From NCBI RefSeq assembly GCF_003951285.1, contig NZ_RXFQ01000012.1:124001-188000 (forward strand): a DNA stretch of 64,000 bases, read 5' to 3'. Positions 16,683 to 25,383 of this stretch are shown here, one piece after another (within the stretch, counting starts at the first letter, position 1; every line of letters starts with the position of its first letter). Origin of the DNA: Variovorax beijingensis. Lineage in GTDB: Bacteria; Pseudomonadota; Gammaproteobacteria; Burkholderiales; Burkholderiaceae_C. The notes below the pieces were generated by a model. It did no database searches. It had not been told where the DNA came from and saw only the letters and a program-made list of their open reading frames with translations. The translations under genes were made by a program, and so were the position numbers.

Positions 16683-17872
16683 CTGGATTGGTAGAGCGTG
16701 ACCACGCAGGCGCCGCCCAGGCCCAGGTTGTGCTGCAGCGCGAGCCGTGCACCTTCGACCTGGCGCTGCTCGGCCCGGCCGCGCAATTGCCACACGAGCT
16801 CCGCGCACTGCGCAAGGCCCGTGGCGCCGAGTGGATGGCCCTTGGACAGCAGGCCGCCCGACGGATTGGTCACCACGCGCCCGCCATAGGTGTTGTCGCC
16901 CTCGACGATGAAGCGCTCGGCCGTGCCCTCGGGCGTGAGGCCCAGCGCCTCGTAGGTGATGAGCTCGTTGGCGGTGAAGCAGTCGTGCAGCTCCACCACG
17001 TCGAGTTCCTCGGGGCCGATGCCGGCGTCTTCGTACACCTGGCGGGCCGCGGCGGCGGTCATGTCGTAGCCGACCAGCTTGCGCATGTCCCTGCTCTCGA
17101 AGGTGGAGGGCGTGTCGGTGGTCATGGCCTGCGCGGCGATGACCACGCGCATGTCGAGCCCGTGCTTTTCTGCGAACTCGGCCGAGCAGACGATGGCCGC
17201 GGCCGCGCCGCAGGTGGGCGGGCAGCACTGGAAGCGCGTGAGCGGATCGAACACCAGCGGCGAGGCCATCACCTCGTCGAGCGTGAGCGTCTGGCGAAAC
17301 ACCGCGAGCGGGTTGCGCGCCGCATGCTGGCGCGCCTTCACCGAGATGCGCCCGAAGGTGTCGCGGCGGATGCCGTGCTGCGCGATGTAGTCGCGGCCGG
17401 CGCCGCCGAAGAACTGCGCGGCGCGCGGCGCTTCGGGCACGTAGCCCTGCTTCTCGGCCATCACCTCGGCGAAGCGCGCCATCGGCGAGGGGCGGTCGTC
17501 ATAGGCGCCCTTGAGCGCGCCGGGCTGCATCTGCTCGAAGCCGAGCGCGATCGCGCATTCGACCATGCCGCTTTCCACCGCCTGGCGCGCGAGGAACAGT
17601 GCGCTGGAGCCGGTGGAGCAGTTGTTGTTGAGGTTGAACACCGGAATGCCACTCAGGCCGACGCCGTAGATGGCGGCCTGCCCCGCGGTGGAGTCGCCAT
17701 AGACATAGCCGACATAGGCCTGCTGCACCAGCGCATAGTCGACGCCGGCATCGTCGAGCGCGAGCTTCGCTGCGCGTGCGCCCATCACGGTGTAAGGGTC
17801 GCTGGCGCCGGGCTTGGTGAAGGGGATCATGCCCACGCCGACCACATGGACGGGGCGCTGCATACGTGTCAT
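16679..17872 (-). CDS. SCP2-type thiolase with intact nucleophilic Cys
   Basis: 397 aa. Nucleophile region FNLNNNCSTGSSALFLARQA at about 79-98, and the C-terminal catalytic loop GGLLSKGHPLGATGLAQ at about 337-353. This is the sterol-carrier-protein-x/lipid-transfer thiolase group, which cleaves 3-oxoacyl-CoA with release of acetyl- or propionyl-CoA. Unlike the paralogue at 9725 it keeps the catalytic Cys, so the operon codes for one true thiolase and one Cys-less relative. Start at 17872 (MTRMQRPVHVVGVG). Confidence 0.9.
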   Translation of the reverse strand: MTRMQRPVHVVGVGMIPFTKPGASDPYTVMGARAAKLALDDAGVDYALVQQAYVGYVYGDSTAGQAAIYGVGLSGIPVFNLNNNCSTGSSALFLARQAVESGMVECAIALGFEQMQPGALKGAYDDRPSPMARFAEVMAEKQGYVPEAPRAAQFFGGAGRDYIAQHGIRRDTFGRISVKARQHAARNPLAVFRQTLTLDEVMASPLVFDPLTRFQCCPPTCGAAAAIVCSAEFAEKHGLDMRVVIAAQAMTTDTPSTFESRDMRKLVGYDMTAAAARQVYEDAGIGPEELDVVELHDCFTANELITYEALGLTPEGTAERFIVEGDNTYGGRVVTNPSGGLLSKGHPLGATGLAQCAELVWQLRGRAEQRQVEGARLALQHNLGLGGACVVTLYQSR

Positions 17873-17972
17873 GGAAACTCCTCAGTGGGACGCGGTGACG
17901 ATGGAAGGAAGTCTCCGCCGGTGCACAGGCTCGGGCAATCGCGGATCGGCCCAAAACGATTGGCCGAAACGC

Positions 17973-18407
17973 TCATGCAATATCGCGGTAGCGGAAGGTG
18001 CCCATCGCGCGCGCCGCCACTTCGCCGCTCGCGTCGGTGACGGTGGCCTCGCAAAAGCACACCGAGCGGCCGCCACCCGCGGCGTGCCCCTGTGCCTGCA
18101 GCACCCCGCCCGCGGGCCGCATGAAGGCGATGTGCATGTCGACCGTGACGACCTCCCGCGCGTAGTCGACGCGCGAGAGCGCGGCATGCGCCATCGCGCT
18201 GTCGAGCAGGGTCATCAGCACGCCGCCATGGCCGCTTGCGTGGTTGTTCAGCAGCTCGGGGCGCAGCGCCACCGAAACCAGCGATTTGCCGCCTTCCGCA
18301 TGCTCGAGCCTGAGCCCGAGGTGCTCGGAAAAGGGCACATGGCGCTGCGGTCCGCTGCTCGGCCGGCCGTCGCCTTCCTGCGGCGCGCTCGCAAGCTGCA
18401 GGCTCAT
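17973..18407 (-). CDS. PaaI-type acyl-CoA thioesterase
   Basis: 144 aa hot-dog thioesterase. The family signature LLNNHASGHGGVLMTLLDSA at about 52-71 contains the HGG turn and the acidic residue on the central helix. It hydrolyses CoA thioesters and probably relieves CoA sequestration in the operon. Start ATG 18407 overlaps the SDR gene stop by 4 nt. A second PaaI-type gene lies at 20267. There is a gap of about 100 bp before the next gene downstream. Confidence 0.85.
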   Translation of the reverse strand: MSLQLASAPQEGDGRPSSGPQRHVPFSEHLGLRLEHAEGGKSLVSVALRPELLNNHASGHGGVLMTLLDSAMAHAALSRVDYAREVVTVDMHIAFMRPAGGVLQAQGHAAGGGRSVCFCEATVTDASGEVAARAMGTFRYRDIA

Positions 18408-19231
18408 GGCGCGGACCCCCGCTTCGACGCGGCAGCCGCCGCCGTGAAGTCGCGCGGCCCGGTCAGCGCAAGGCCGCCGTCCACAGGAATGACGGTCCCC
18501 GTGATGTAGGAGCCCCAGTCGCTCGCCAGCATCATCGCCATGCGGCTGATGTCCTCGATGCGGCCCAGGCGCTTGAGCGGCACGCGCTCGGCCATCGCGG
18601 CCATGGTGTCGCCGGTGGGCGCGAGCCGCTTCAGGCCTTCGGTGTCGGCGATCGGCCCGGGCACGATGGAGTTGATGCGGATGCCCTGCGGGCCCCACTC
18701 GAGCGCCAGCACCTGCGTCAGCATGTCGACGCCGGCCTTGGCCGCGCACACATGGGCCTGGAACGGCGTGGGCGTGAAGGCCTGGCCGGCCGAGATCTGG
18801 ATCACGCAGGCGCCGGGCCGGCGCAGGTGCGCATGCGCGAGCCGCGCGACGTTGAAGCTGCCGAGCAGGTCGATGTCGACCACCGTCTTGAAGGCATTGG
18901 GCGACATGTCGAGCGCGCTCGCAAGAAAGTTGCCCGCGGCGCCCGAGACCAGCACGTCGATGGGGCCGAAGCGCTCGGCGCCCTGCGCGAAGGCGCGTTC
19001 CAGCGCCTCGGGCTGGCGCACGTCGGCCGCAATGCCCAGTGCCTGCGTGCCGAGCGCTTCGAGCTGCTGCGCCGCCGCGGCCACCTTGTCGGCCGAGCGG
19101 CTGAGCACCGTGAGGCGCGCACCGGCGCGCGCAAAAGCCTGCGCAATGCCGAAGTTGATGCCGCTGGAGCCGCCGGCCACGGCCACGTGGCGGCCCGAGA
19201 AATCGAAGGCGGAAAAGTCCATGGTGTTCAT
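18404..19231 (-). CDS. SDR-family oxidoreductase
   Basis: 275 aa. The cofactor loop is GGSSGINFGIAQAFARAGA at about 20-38. The VSGAAG segment replaces NNAG, and the active-site region reads ISAGQAFTPTPFQAHVCAAK: the usual YxxxK is HVCAAK, so the Tyr is missing. That pattern matches 2,4-dienoyl-CoA reductase-like SDRs, which also lack the Tyr. It may reduce dienoyl-CoA formed in chain degradation. I chose ATG 19231 with GGAG 11 nt upstream; an alternative GTG at 19243 overlaps the Bug stop by 4 nt. Confidence 0.82.
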   Translation of the reverse strand: MNTMDFSAFDFSGRHVAVAGGSSGINFGIAQAFARAGARLTVLSRSADKVAAAAQQLEALGTQALGIAADVRQPEALERAFAQGAERFGPIDVLVSGAAGNFLASALDMSPNAFKTVVDIDLLGSFNVARLAHAHLRRPGACVIQISAGQAFTPTPFQAHVCAAKAGVDMLTQVLALEWGPQGIRINSIVPGPIADTEGLKRLAPTGDTMAAMAERVPLKRLGRIEDISRMAMMLASDWGSYITGTVIPVDGGLALTGPRDFTAAAAASKRGSAP

Positions 19232-19239
19232 TGCCCCGA

Positions 19240-20220
19240 TCACTCCGGCTTGAAGCCGATCTCGGCCAGCATCTTGCGCTCGCGCTCGAACTGCGCACGG
19301 GCGTAGTCGGCATAGTTCTCGCCGGTCATCAGCTTGGGTTGCATGTCGAACAGTTCCAGCTGCTGGAGGTAGGCCGGGTCCGCCGCAGCCTTGATGAAGG
19401 CCGCGTGCAGCCTGGCGGCGATCTTCGGATCGAGGTTCTTCGGCGCCACCAGGCCCACCGGCGAATCGATCACCATGTCGTGGCCCAGCTCCTTGACGGT
19501 CGGCGCGTCGTAGCGCTTCAGGCGCTCGGCGGTGAAGGTGGCGAGCAGGCGCACCTTGCCGCCCTGCACCTGGGGCCCGAAGCCGGGGTCGCCGTAGACG
19601 TCGAGATGGCGGCCGATCACCGCCTGGAAGGCCTCGCTGCCGCCCTTGTAGGGCACCAGGTTGAAGGACGTGCCTGCCTGCCTGGCGAGCCGCTCGGCGT
19701 AGATGCGGTTGATGCTGATCGCGCCGACGTTGCCCCAGCTGACGGCGCCGGGGCGCTTCCTGGCGTCGGCCAGCAGTTCGGGCAGCGACTTCCAGGGCGC
19801 GTCGGTGGCCACCACGATGCCGGTGGTGAGGCCGGCCAGCCCGATCAGGTAGCTGAAGTCCTTGAGCGGGTCCCAGCTCACCTTCTGCACCAGCGGCGCG
19901 CGGATCACCGAGTTGTGCATCACCGCGATCGTGTAGCCGTCGGCTTCGTTCATGGTCGCCAGCGATGCGGTGCCGGTGACGCCGCCCGCGCCCGGCTTGT
20001 GCATCAGAACGATGGGCTGGCCCAGGTCCCTGGAGGCGGCCTCGGCCAGCGTGCGGAAGATCGGGTCGAAGGAGCCGCCCGGCGGAAATGGCAGCACGAG
20101 CTGGATCGGCTTGCTCGGATACGGGTCGGCGGCGAAGGCCGGGGCGGCCGCGCTGGCGCCGAGGGCGATCAGTGCGCCCAGCGCGGCGCGCCGGCTAAGC
20201 GGGCGGAAGCTGCGGTTCAT
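19240..20220 (-). CDS. Bug/TctC-family receptor
   Basis: 326 aa. The signal peptide (SRRAALGALIALGASAAAPAFAA, with a twin Arg) is followed by DPYPSKPIQLVLPFPPGGSF and GQPIVLMHKPGAGGVTGTAS. It lies mid-operon among acyl-CoA genes rather than with transporter permeases, so its role is probably uptake or sensing of the pathway acid. Start ATG 20220 begins a clean signal peptide. The next gene's candidate start codons overlap or closely follow its stop. Confidence 0.9.
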   Translation of the reverse strand: MNRSFRPLSRRAALGALIALGASAAAPAFAADPYPSKPIQLVLPFPPGGSFDPIFRTLAEAASRDLGQPIVLMHKPGAGGVTGTASLATMNEADGYTIAVMHNSVIRAPLVQKVSWDPLKDFSYLIGLAGLTTGIVVATDAPWKSLPELLADARKRPGAVSWGNVGAISINRIYAERLARQAGTSFNLVPYKGGSEAFQAVIGRHLDVYGDPGFGPQVQGGKVRLLATFTAERLKRYDAPTVKELGHDMVIDSPVGLVAPKNLDPKIAARLHAAFIKAAADPAYLQQLELFDMQPKLMTGENYADYARAQFERERKMLAEIGFKPE

Positions 20221-20266
20221 GGTGTCATGTCTCCTGTCGTTTGAAATTGGCGGCGGCGCATGCGGT

Positions 20267-20686
20267 TCAGGCGGCCTGCGGCAGCGGCAGGTAGCGGAAG
20301 GAGCCCTGCGCTTGCGCGACCAGGCGGCCGGCCTCGTCGCTGACCGTGGCGCGGCACCAGGCCACGCTGGCGTCGTGCTGCACCACTTCGCCGTCGGCCG
20401 TGAGGCGGCCGCGGCCGGGCGCGTGGAAGCTGGTGTTGAGATTGAGCGTGACGGCGGTGCGCGCAAAGTCGAACAGCGACACGGCCGCGCTCGCCATGGC
20501 CACATCGAGCAGCGTGACCAGCACACCGCCGTGCACGGCGCCGATGACGTTGCCGAGCTCGGGCCGCGCGTCGATGACGAGGCGCGCGCGGCCGCCTTCG
20601 GAGAATTCGCGGTGCGCATCCAGCAGCCGCATGAACGGCACCTGGCCGAACAGGTGGCGGTGGTCCGCGCCGGTGACGGGTTGCAT
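20267..20686 (-). CDS. PaaI-type acyl-CoA thioesterase (second copy)
   Basis: 139 aa hot-dog thioesterase; motif LGNVIGAVHGGVLVTLLDVA at about 43-62. Its ATG at 20686 overlaps the ligase stop by one base (TGATG), so it is coupled to that ligase. It is only loosely similar to the PaaI protein at 17973 (HGGVLVTLLD versus HGGVLMTLLD), so the two are paralogues rather than a recent duplication. It may hydrolyse CoA esters that the ligase generates in excess. Confidence 0.84.
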   Translation of the reverse strand: MQPVTGADHRHLFGQVPFMRLLDAHREFSEGGRARLVIDARPELGNVIGAVHGGVLVTLLDVAMASAAVSLFDFARTAVTLNLNTSFHAPGRGRLTADGEVVQHDASVAWCRATVSDEAGRLVAQAQGSFRYLPLPQAA

Positions 20687-22188
20687 CACGCCTGCAGCCG
20701 CTCGCGCAGCACGTTCTTCAGCACCTTGCCCGCGGCCGACAACGGCAGCTCGCGCAAGAAGCTGATGCCGCGCGGACACTTGTAGCCGGCCAGGCGCTCG
20801 CGGCACCAGGCGCGCAGTTCATCGGCATCGGCGCGGGCATCGTCGGCCAGCACGACCGCCGCATGCACCGCCTCGCCCCAGCGCGCATCGGGCACGCCGA
20901 TGACCGCTGCCTGCCGCACCTGCGGATGGCTGCGCAGTGCGGCCTCCACCTCGGCGCAGTAGACGTTCTCGCCGCCGCTGATGATCATGTCCTTCAGGCG
21001 GTCCACGATGAACAGGTGGCCGTCGGGCAGCATGCGGCCCGCATCGCCGGTGCGCAGCCAGCCACCCTGCAGCGCGGCGGCCGTGGCCTCGGGGTTGCGC
21101 CAGTAGCCCTGCATCACCATCGGCCCGCGCGCCAGCACTTCGCCGACCTGGCCGCGCGGCAGCTCGCGGCCGCTCTCGTCCGCAACGATGATCTCGGCGC
21201 CCAGGCCGGCGCGGCCGACCGAGTTCAGCCGGCCGAGCGCGCGCGCCTCGGGCCGGTGGTTCGAAGGCAGGTTGATGCACACGGCGCCGGCGGTTTCGGT
21301 GAGGCCGTAGGCCTGGAAGAACTCGGCGTGCGGCCAGGCGGCCAGTGCGCGGTCGAGCAGGTCGGGCGGCATCGGTGCGGCGCCGAAGGCGATGCGCGTG
21401 AGGCTGCGCACGCGCCCGGGCGTGAACGACGGGTCGTCGAGCAGCGACTGCAGCATGCTCGGCACCACGACGATGTCGCCGATGCGGTGCTCCTCGATCG
21501 CGTCGATGACCGCGGCGGGCCGGAACTGCGCCATCGTCACGCAGCCGCCGCCGACGATCAGCTGGCCCACCAGCCGCCCGAGCCCGGCGACGTGGAACAG
21601 GGGCGCCACCAGCAGCGAGACCGAATCGGGCGCGTTGTTGAGCTCGGCGCCGCGCGCCATCGATGCGGTCCAGAAATTGGCGTGGCTCAGCATCACGCCC
21701 TTGGAGCGGCCAGTGGTGCCGCCGGTATAGAGGATGGCGGCGAGCGCGTCGCCGCCGGTGCGCGTGTCGGGCAAGGGTTCCAGCGCCACGCCTTCGTCTT
21801 CGAGCGCATCCATCTGCGCGCGCGCGGGCACATCGGCCGGTGCCAGCGCCTGCAGGCTTTCGTGCACGAGCAGCAGCGAGGCTTCGCTGTCGTGCAGTGC
21901 ATGCGCGAGCTCCGGCGTGCTCCAGCGGATGTTCAAGGGACAGGCGACGGCGCCGAGCCACCAGCATGCGAGGACGGCCCGCACCAACTGGTCGCTGTTG
22001 GGCGCGAGCAGCGCCACGCGGTCGCCGCGCGCAATGCCGCGCCGGGCCAGCGCGGCAGCCTGGCGCGCGATGCCGTCCGCCATCTGCGCATGCGTCTGGC
22101 GGTGCACGCCGGCGTCGCCCACGTGGGTGAGCGCCGCCATGCCGGGGTGGCGCTGGAGCGCGCGATGCAGGCCTTGGGTCAGGTACAC
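20686..22188 (-). CDS. AMP-forming acyl-CoA synthetase (second copy), GTG start
   Basis: 500 aa adenylate-forming enzyme. Core motif YTGGTTGRSKG at about 160-170, QAYGLTETAG near 295, TGDAGRMLPDGHLFIVDRLK near 377, and catalytic Lys in LSAAGKVLKNVL at the C-terminus. It has the length of benzoate/cinnamate/fatty acid ligases of the FadD3/FadD-like type. No ATG fits the start; GTG 22188 gives VYLTQGLHRALQ, a usual N-terminus of this family, and I take it as the start. First gene of the block that follows the AraC gene. Confidence 0.88.
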   Translation of the reverse strand: MYLTQGLHRALQRHPGMAALTHVGDAGVHRQTHAQMADGIARQAAALARRGIARGDRVALLAPNSDQLVRAVLACWWLGAVACPLNIRWSTPELAHALHDSEASLLLVHESLQALAPADVPARAQMDALEDEGVALEPLPDTRTGGDALAAILYTGGTTGRSKGVMLSHANFWTASMARGAELNNAPDSVSLLVAPLFHVAGLGRLVGQLIVGGGCVTMAQFRPAAVIDAIEEHRIGDIVVVPSMLQSLLDDPSFTPGRVRSLTRIAFGAAPMPPDLLDRALAAWPHAEFFQAYGLTETAGAVCINLPSNHRPEARALGRLNSVGRAGLGAEIIVADESGRELPRGQVGEVLARGPMVMQGYWRNPEATAAALQGGWLRTGDAGRMLPDGHLFIVDRLKDMIISGGENVYCAEVEAALRSHPQVRQAAVIGVPDARWGEAVHAAVVLADDARADADELRAWCRERLAGYKCPRGISFLRELPLSAAGKVLKNVLRERLQA

Positions 22189-22286
22189 GATGAAGCCACC
22201 GACGGTTAACGAAGATGCGGCACAGCTTAGGCCGCACCGCGAGCTGCACCCATGGCGGGAAGCGCCAAAGGGCTTGGCGAAACCGC

Positions 22287-23300
22287 TCAGCGTTCCGGGC
22301 CGTGCGTCAGCCGGTACTCGCCGGGCGCCACGCCGGTCCACTGCTTGAAGGCGCGGTGGAAGGTGCTGGCTTCCGAGAAGCCCACGCGGTTGGCGATGTC
22401 GAGCAGCGGCAGCGGCGTGTGCAGCAGGTAGTCGATGGCGGCGTCGCGCCGCAGCTCGTCCTTGATCTGCTGGAAGCCGCGGCCTTCGTCGCGCAGGCGC
22501 CGGCGCAGCGTCTGCGGCGTCACCGCGAGCGCCTCGCCCACTTCCTCCAGCGACGGCAACTCGCTGCCCAGGCCCTTGCGCATTAGCCGGCGGATGCGTT
22601 CGGTGAGGCTGCTGGTGTCGCGGTACTTCACGATCAGGTTGGCCGGCGAGCCCGCGAGGAATTCGCGCAGGCTCTGCGGCGACTGCACCACCGGCAGGTC
22701 GAGCCAGCGCGCCTCGAACGACATGCCCACGTGCGCCTGGCCGTAGCGGATCGGCACCTGGTAGACGCGCGAGGTCTCGGTGTTGGTCTGCTCCGCCGTG
22801 TAGTCGACCTCGAGCAGCGGAATGCGGCGCGCCACCAGCCATGACGAGGCATTGAAGGCGAACAGCATGAAGGCCTTCACCGCGTAGTCCAGCCGCGCAT
22901 CGGAGGCGCGCCGCAGCACGAACTGCACATGCGCGCTGCCGCCCTGCACCGCCAGGCGCGGCACGAAGTCGTGCAGCAGCAGGTGGTAGGAGGCGAAGCC
23001 TTCGCGCAGGGCCTCGCCCAGCGTGGCGCAGCGCACCAGCTGTCGCATGCACTGGCCGAAGCTGCCGGGCGGCAGCGGGCCGCTCAGCAGGCCCCAGATC
23101 TCGTCGCGCAGTTCGCGCCGCAGCGCGCGGATCAGCAGCGCGTACTGGCGCTGCGAGATGCGCGCCAGCGGCGACTCCAGCAGCGACGGCGCGATGCCTG
23201 CGCGGGCCAGCACGCGCGCCGCATCGACGCCGCGGTGGCGCGCGCCCATCAGGATGCTGTGCACCTGCTGGATGGCAACGGTGTGGTGGGTGAGCGTCAT
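22287..23300 (-). CDS. AraC-family regulator (Arabinose_bd/OruR type)
   Basis: 337 aa. The N-terminal effector domain (about 1-210) is of the Arabinose_bd type found in OruR and ArgR-like regulators (SFGQCMRQLVRCATLGEALR). The C-terminal double HTH is at about 240-330, ending SEASTFHRAFKQWTGVAPGE, the AraC signature. It lies just upstream of the second acyl-CoA ligase on the same strand and probably activates the catabolic operon. The start at 23300 gives MTLTHHTVAIQQVHSILMGA; a 23-codon upstream extension looks non-coding. Confidence 0.87.
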   Translation of the reverse strand: MTLTHHTVAIQQVHSILMGARHRGVDAARVLARAGIAPSLLESPLARISQRQYALLIRALRRELRDEIWGLLSGPLPPGSFGQCMRQLVRCATLGEALREGFASYHLLLHDFVPRLAVQGGSAHVQFVLRRASDARLDYAVKAFMLFAFNASSWLVARRIPLLEVDYTAEQTNTETSRVYQVPIRYGQAHVGMSFEARWLDLPVVQSPQSLREFLAGSPANLIVKYRDTSSLTERIRRLMRKGLGSELPSLEEVGEALAVTPQTLRRRLRDEGRGFQQIKDELRRDAAIDYLLHTPLPLLDIANRVGFSEASTFHRAFKQWTGVAPGEYRLTHGPER

Positions 23301-23365
23301 CGGTGGCGGCCGCTGCTGCAACTCGGCCGGTGGGATTGTAGGCAGCGCCCCGGGGAGGCAGTGCC

Positions 23366-24547
23366 TCAATCGATGGCACCGGCCGCCCGCAGCGCGGCCA
23401 CGGCCGATGCGTCGAGCCCGGCCTGCCGCAGGATCTCGTCGGTGTGCTCGCCGGCGCGCGGGGCGGGGCGCGCCACGGCCGGCTCGAAGCCGGTCATCTT
23501 GATCGGGCAGCCGAGCTGCGGCGGGGCCGCGTCATCGGTCGCAACGCGCATGCCGCGCGCGCGGAAATGCGGATGCGCCAGCGTCTCGTCGATGCGCAGC
23601 ACCGGCGTCACGCACCCCGTGCCGTCGTGGAACAGGCCGCGCCAGTGCGCGAGCGGCCGCGCGCCGAAGATGGCGGCCAGCTCCGCGCGCAGGCGTTCCT
23701 CGGTGGCGGCATTGCCGCTGCGGTGCAGCGGCGCGAGGTCGGGGCGCTCGAGCAGGCGGCACAGGTCGTTCCAGAACTTGGGCTCCAGCGCACCGACCGC
23801 CAGCTGCCGGCCATCGGCGGTGCGGTAGTAGCCGTAGCAGGCGAGCGAACCCGTCAGCGCGCTGTGGCCGATGCGCGGCACCTCGCCATGCTGGTGCAGG
23901 CCGGCCAGCGGCAGCACCGCATGGGCCAGCACGCCGTCGGCCATCGCGATGTCGACATGCCGCCCGCGCCCGCTGCGTGCGGCATCGAACAGCGCGGCCA
24001 GGATGCCGGCCACCGCGGTCATGGTGCCGCCCAGCAGATCGGCCACGGGCAGGTTCGACAGGGCCGGGCCCGCGGCATTGCCGATCTGGTCGGCCACGCC
24101 GGCGAGCGCCGCGTAGTTCAGGTCGTGCCCCGGCGTGTCGCACAGCGGCCCGGTCTGGCCGAAGCCGCTGATGCTGCAGTAGACGATGCGCGGGTTCGCG
24201 GCCGCCACCGCTTCATAGCCGACGCCGAGCCGCTGCATCACGCCGGGCCGGAAGCCCTCCATCAGCACGTCGGCCTCGCGGCACAGGCGCAGCAGCGTGG
24301 CCACGCCCTGCGCGTGCTTCAGGTCGACGCGGATCGCGCGCTTGTTGCGGTTGACGAGCGCGCGCACACTGGGGCTCGCGTAATCGCCGGCGCCGGTGTC
24401 TTCGATCTTGATCACGTCGGCGCCAAGGTCGGCAAGGTGCATGGCGCCGAGCGGACCGGGCAGCAGGCGGGTCAGGTCGAGCACGCGCACGCCTGCGAGC
24501 GGCGCGCCTTTGGCTGCGCCTGCCATGGGTTCGGGGGAAGAGGTCAT
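23366..24547 (-). CDS. CaiB/BaiF family CoA-transferase (class III)
   Basis: 393 aa. The class III signature starts GVRVLDLTRLLPGPLGAMHL and ADLGADVIKIED; the active-site Asp lies in SNLPVADLLGGTM at about 164-176 (aspartyl-CoA anhydride carrier). It would activate an acid by CoA exchange, or racemise it in the AMACR branch. AMACR-type enzymes have an equivalent Asp and are needed for branched side chains, which would fit this island. It is upstream of the AraC gene on the same strand with a 65-bp gap, so possibly the first gene of the island. Confidence 0.9.
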   Translation of the reverse strand: MTSSPEPMAGAAKGAPLAGVRVLDLTRLLPGPLGAMHLADLGADVIKIEDTGAGDYASPSVRALVNRNKRAIRVDLKHAQGVATLLRLCREADVLMEGFRPGVMQRLGVGYEAVAAANPRIVYCSISGFGQTGPLCDTPGHDLNYAALAGVADQIGNAAGPALSNLPVADLLGGTMTAVAGILAALFDAARSGRGRHVDIAMADGVLAHAVLPLAGLHQHGEVPRIGHSALTGSLACYGYYRTADGRQLAVGALEPKFWNDLCRLLERPDLAPLHRSGNAATEERLRAELAAIFGARPLAHWRGLFHDGTGCVTPVLRIDETLAHPHFRARGMRVATDDAAPPQLGCPIKMTGFEPAVARPAPRAGEHTDEILRQAGLDASAVAALRAAGAID

Positions 24548-24686
24548 GTGGGCTGCAATCTAGGCGGCGCGGGGCGCCGCGGCAATGGCAGCACTGCTCC
24601 CGGCGATTGGCGAAAAGCGTCAGGCCGCGTCCGGCCGGCCGAGGCACGAATCCGACTGCATGCCACTAACCCAAGGAGCACGAATC

Positions 24687-25121
24687 ATGCAAATGCAGCA
24701 AGCGGTGAAAGAATTGTTCGAGCGCTATGCACGGAATTTCAATGCGGCATTGACGGCCGAGCCCGATCTCGAAGCCATTGCCGGCCTGTACACCGAGACC
24801 TTCATCGCTGCCTCGCCCGCCGGGATCATGTCGGGCAAGAACGACGACGAACTCAGGAAGGTGATGGCCGACGGCTTCGCGCGCTATCGAGGGATGGGCA
24901 CGAAGAAGATGGAGGTGCGCGGCCTGCGCGTGACGCCGATCGATGAGCTCCATGGACTGGCGCACGTCGACTGGCGCGCCACGTACGACGTCGACGGTGC
25001 AGGGAAGCTGATCGATTTCACCAGCGCGTACTTGGTGCGGATCGACGATGCCAGGGGCAAGGTGTTTGGCTGGATCACCGGGGATGAAAATGCCGAGTTG
25101 AAGAAGCACGGCATCGCGTGA
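24687..25121 (+). CDS. SnoaL/NTF2-like hypothetical protein
   Basis: 144 aa alpha+beta cone-fold protein, recognised by pattern only (ELFERYARNFNAALTAEPDL, then ASPAGIMSGKNDDEL and a C-terminal strand region with HVDWRATYDVDG). SnoaL-like proteins are small ligand-binding or catalytic domains with no common reaction. The ATG at 24687 has AAGGAG about 8 nt upstream, which decides it over the frame opening at 24585. Divergent from the CoA-transferase gene. Function unknown. Confidence 0.7.
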   Translation: MQMQQAVKELFERYARNFNAALTAEPDLEAIAGLYTETFIAASPAGIMSGKNDDELRKVMADGFARYRGMGTKKMEVRGLRVTPIDELHGLAHVDWRATYDVDGAGKLIDFTSAYLVRIDDARGKVFGWITGDENAELKKHGIA

Positions 25122-25236
25122 GCCGCCCATGCCTTCCGCTCGGTGCTACGATGGCGGCATCGGGAAAACAGCCTCCCGTTCTGCAAAGTCAGACGGTGTC
25201 CCGTCCAAGTGCTGGTGACTCACAACGGAGCCTTCC

Positions 25237-25383
25237 GTGGACACCGCCTTGCCTGATGCACCTTCTGCGCTTCCTGCGCTCTCCCAGCCTGTTTCCTTCG
25301 CCGAAGCGCTTCGCTTGCGGCTCCAACTCGGCTTCATCAGCTTGGGCGGTCCGACCATGGACGCTGCCGGGCAAAACCGATGA
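25237..25383 (+). pseudogene. N-terminal remnant of a chromate transporter (chrA)
   Basis: 48 codons from GTG 25237, preceded by GGAG. The encoded stretch VSFAEALRLRLQLGFISLGG matches the first segment of ChrA proteins (VSFxEAxxxxxKLGFISFGGPAGQ), but after GGP it reads TMDAAGQNR and stops. About 90% of a normal ChrA is missing. The stop overlaps the MFS start as ATGA, so the fragment may now serve only as a translated leader for the MFS gene. The identification rests on one 20-residue match, so it is moderately sure. Confidence 0.6.

Noticed and set aside
16688..18040. Plus-strand frame of 450 codons
   Set aside because: Antisense to the thiolase gene.
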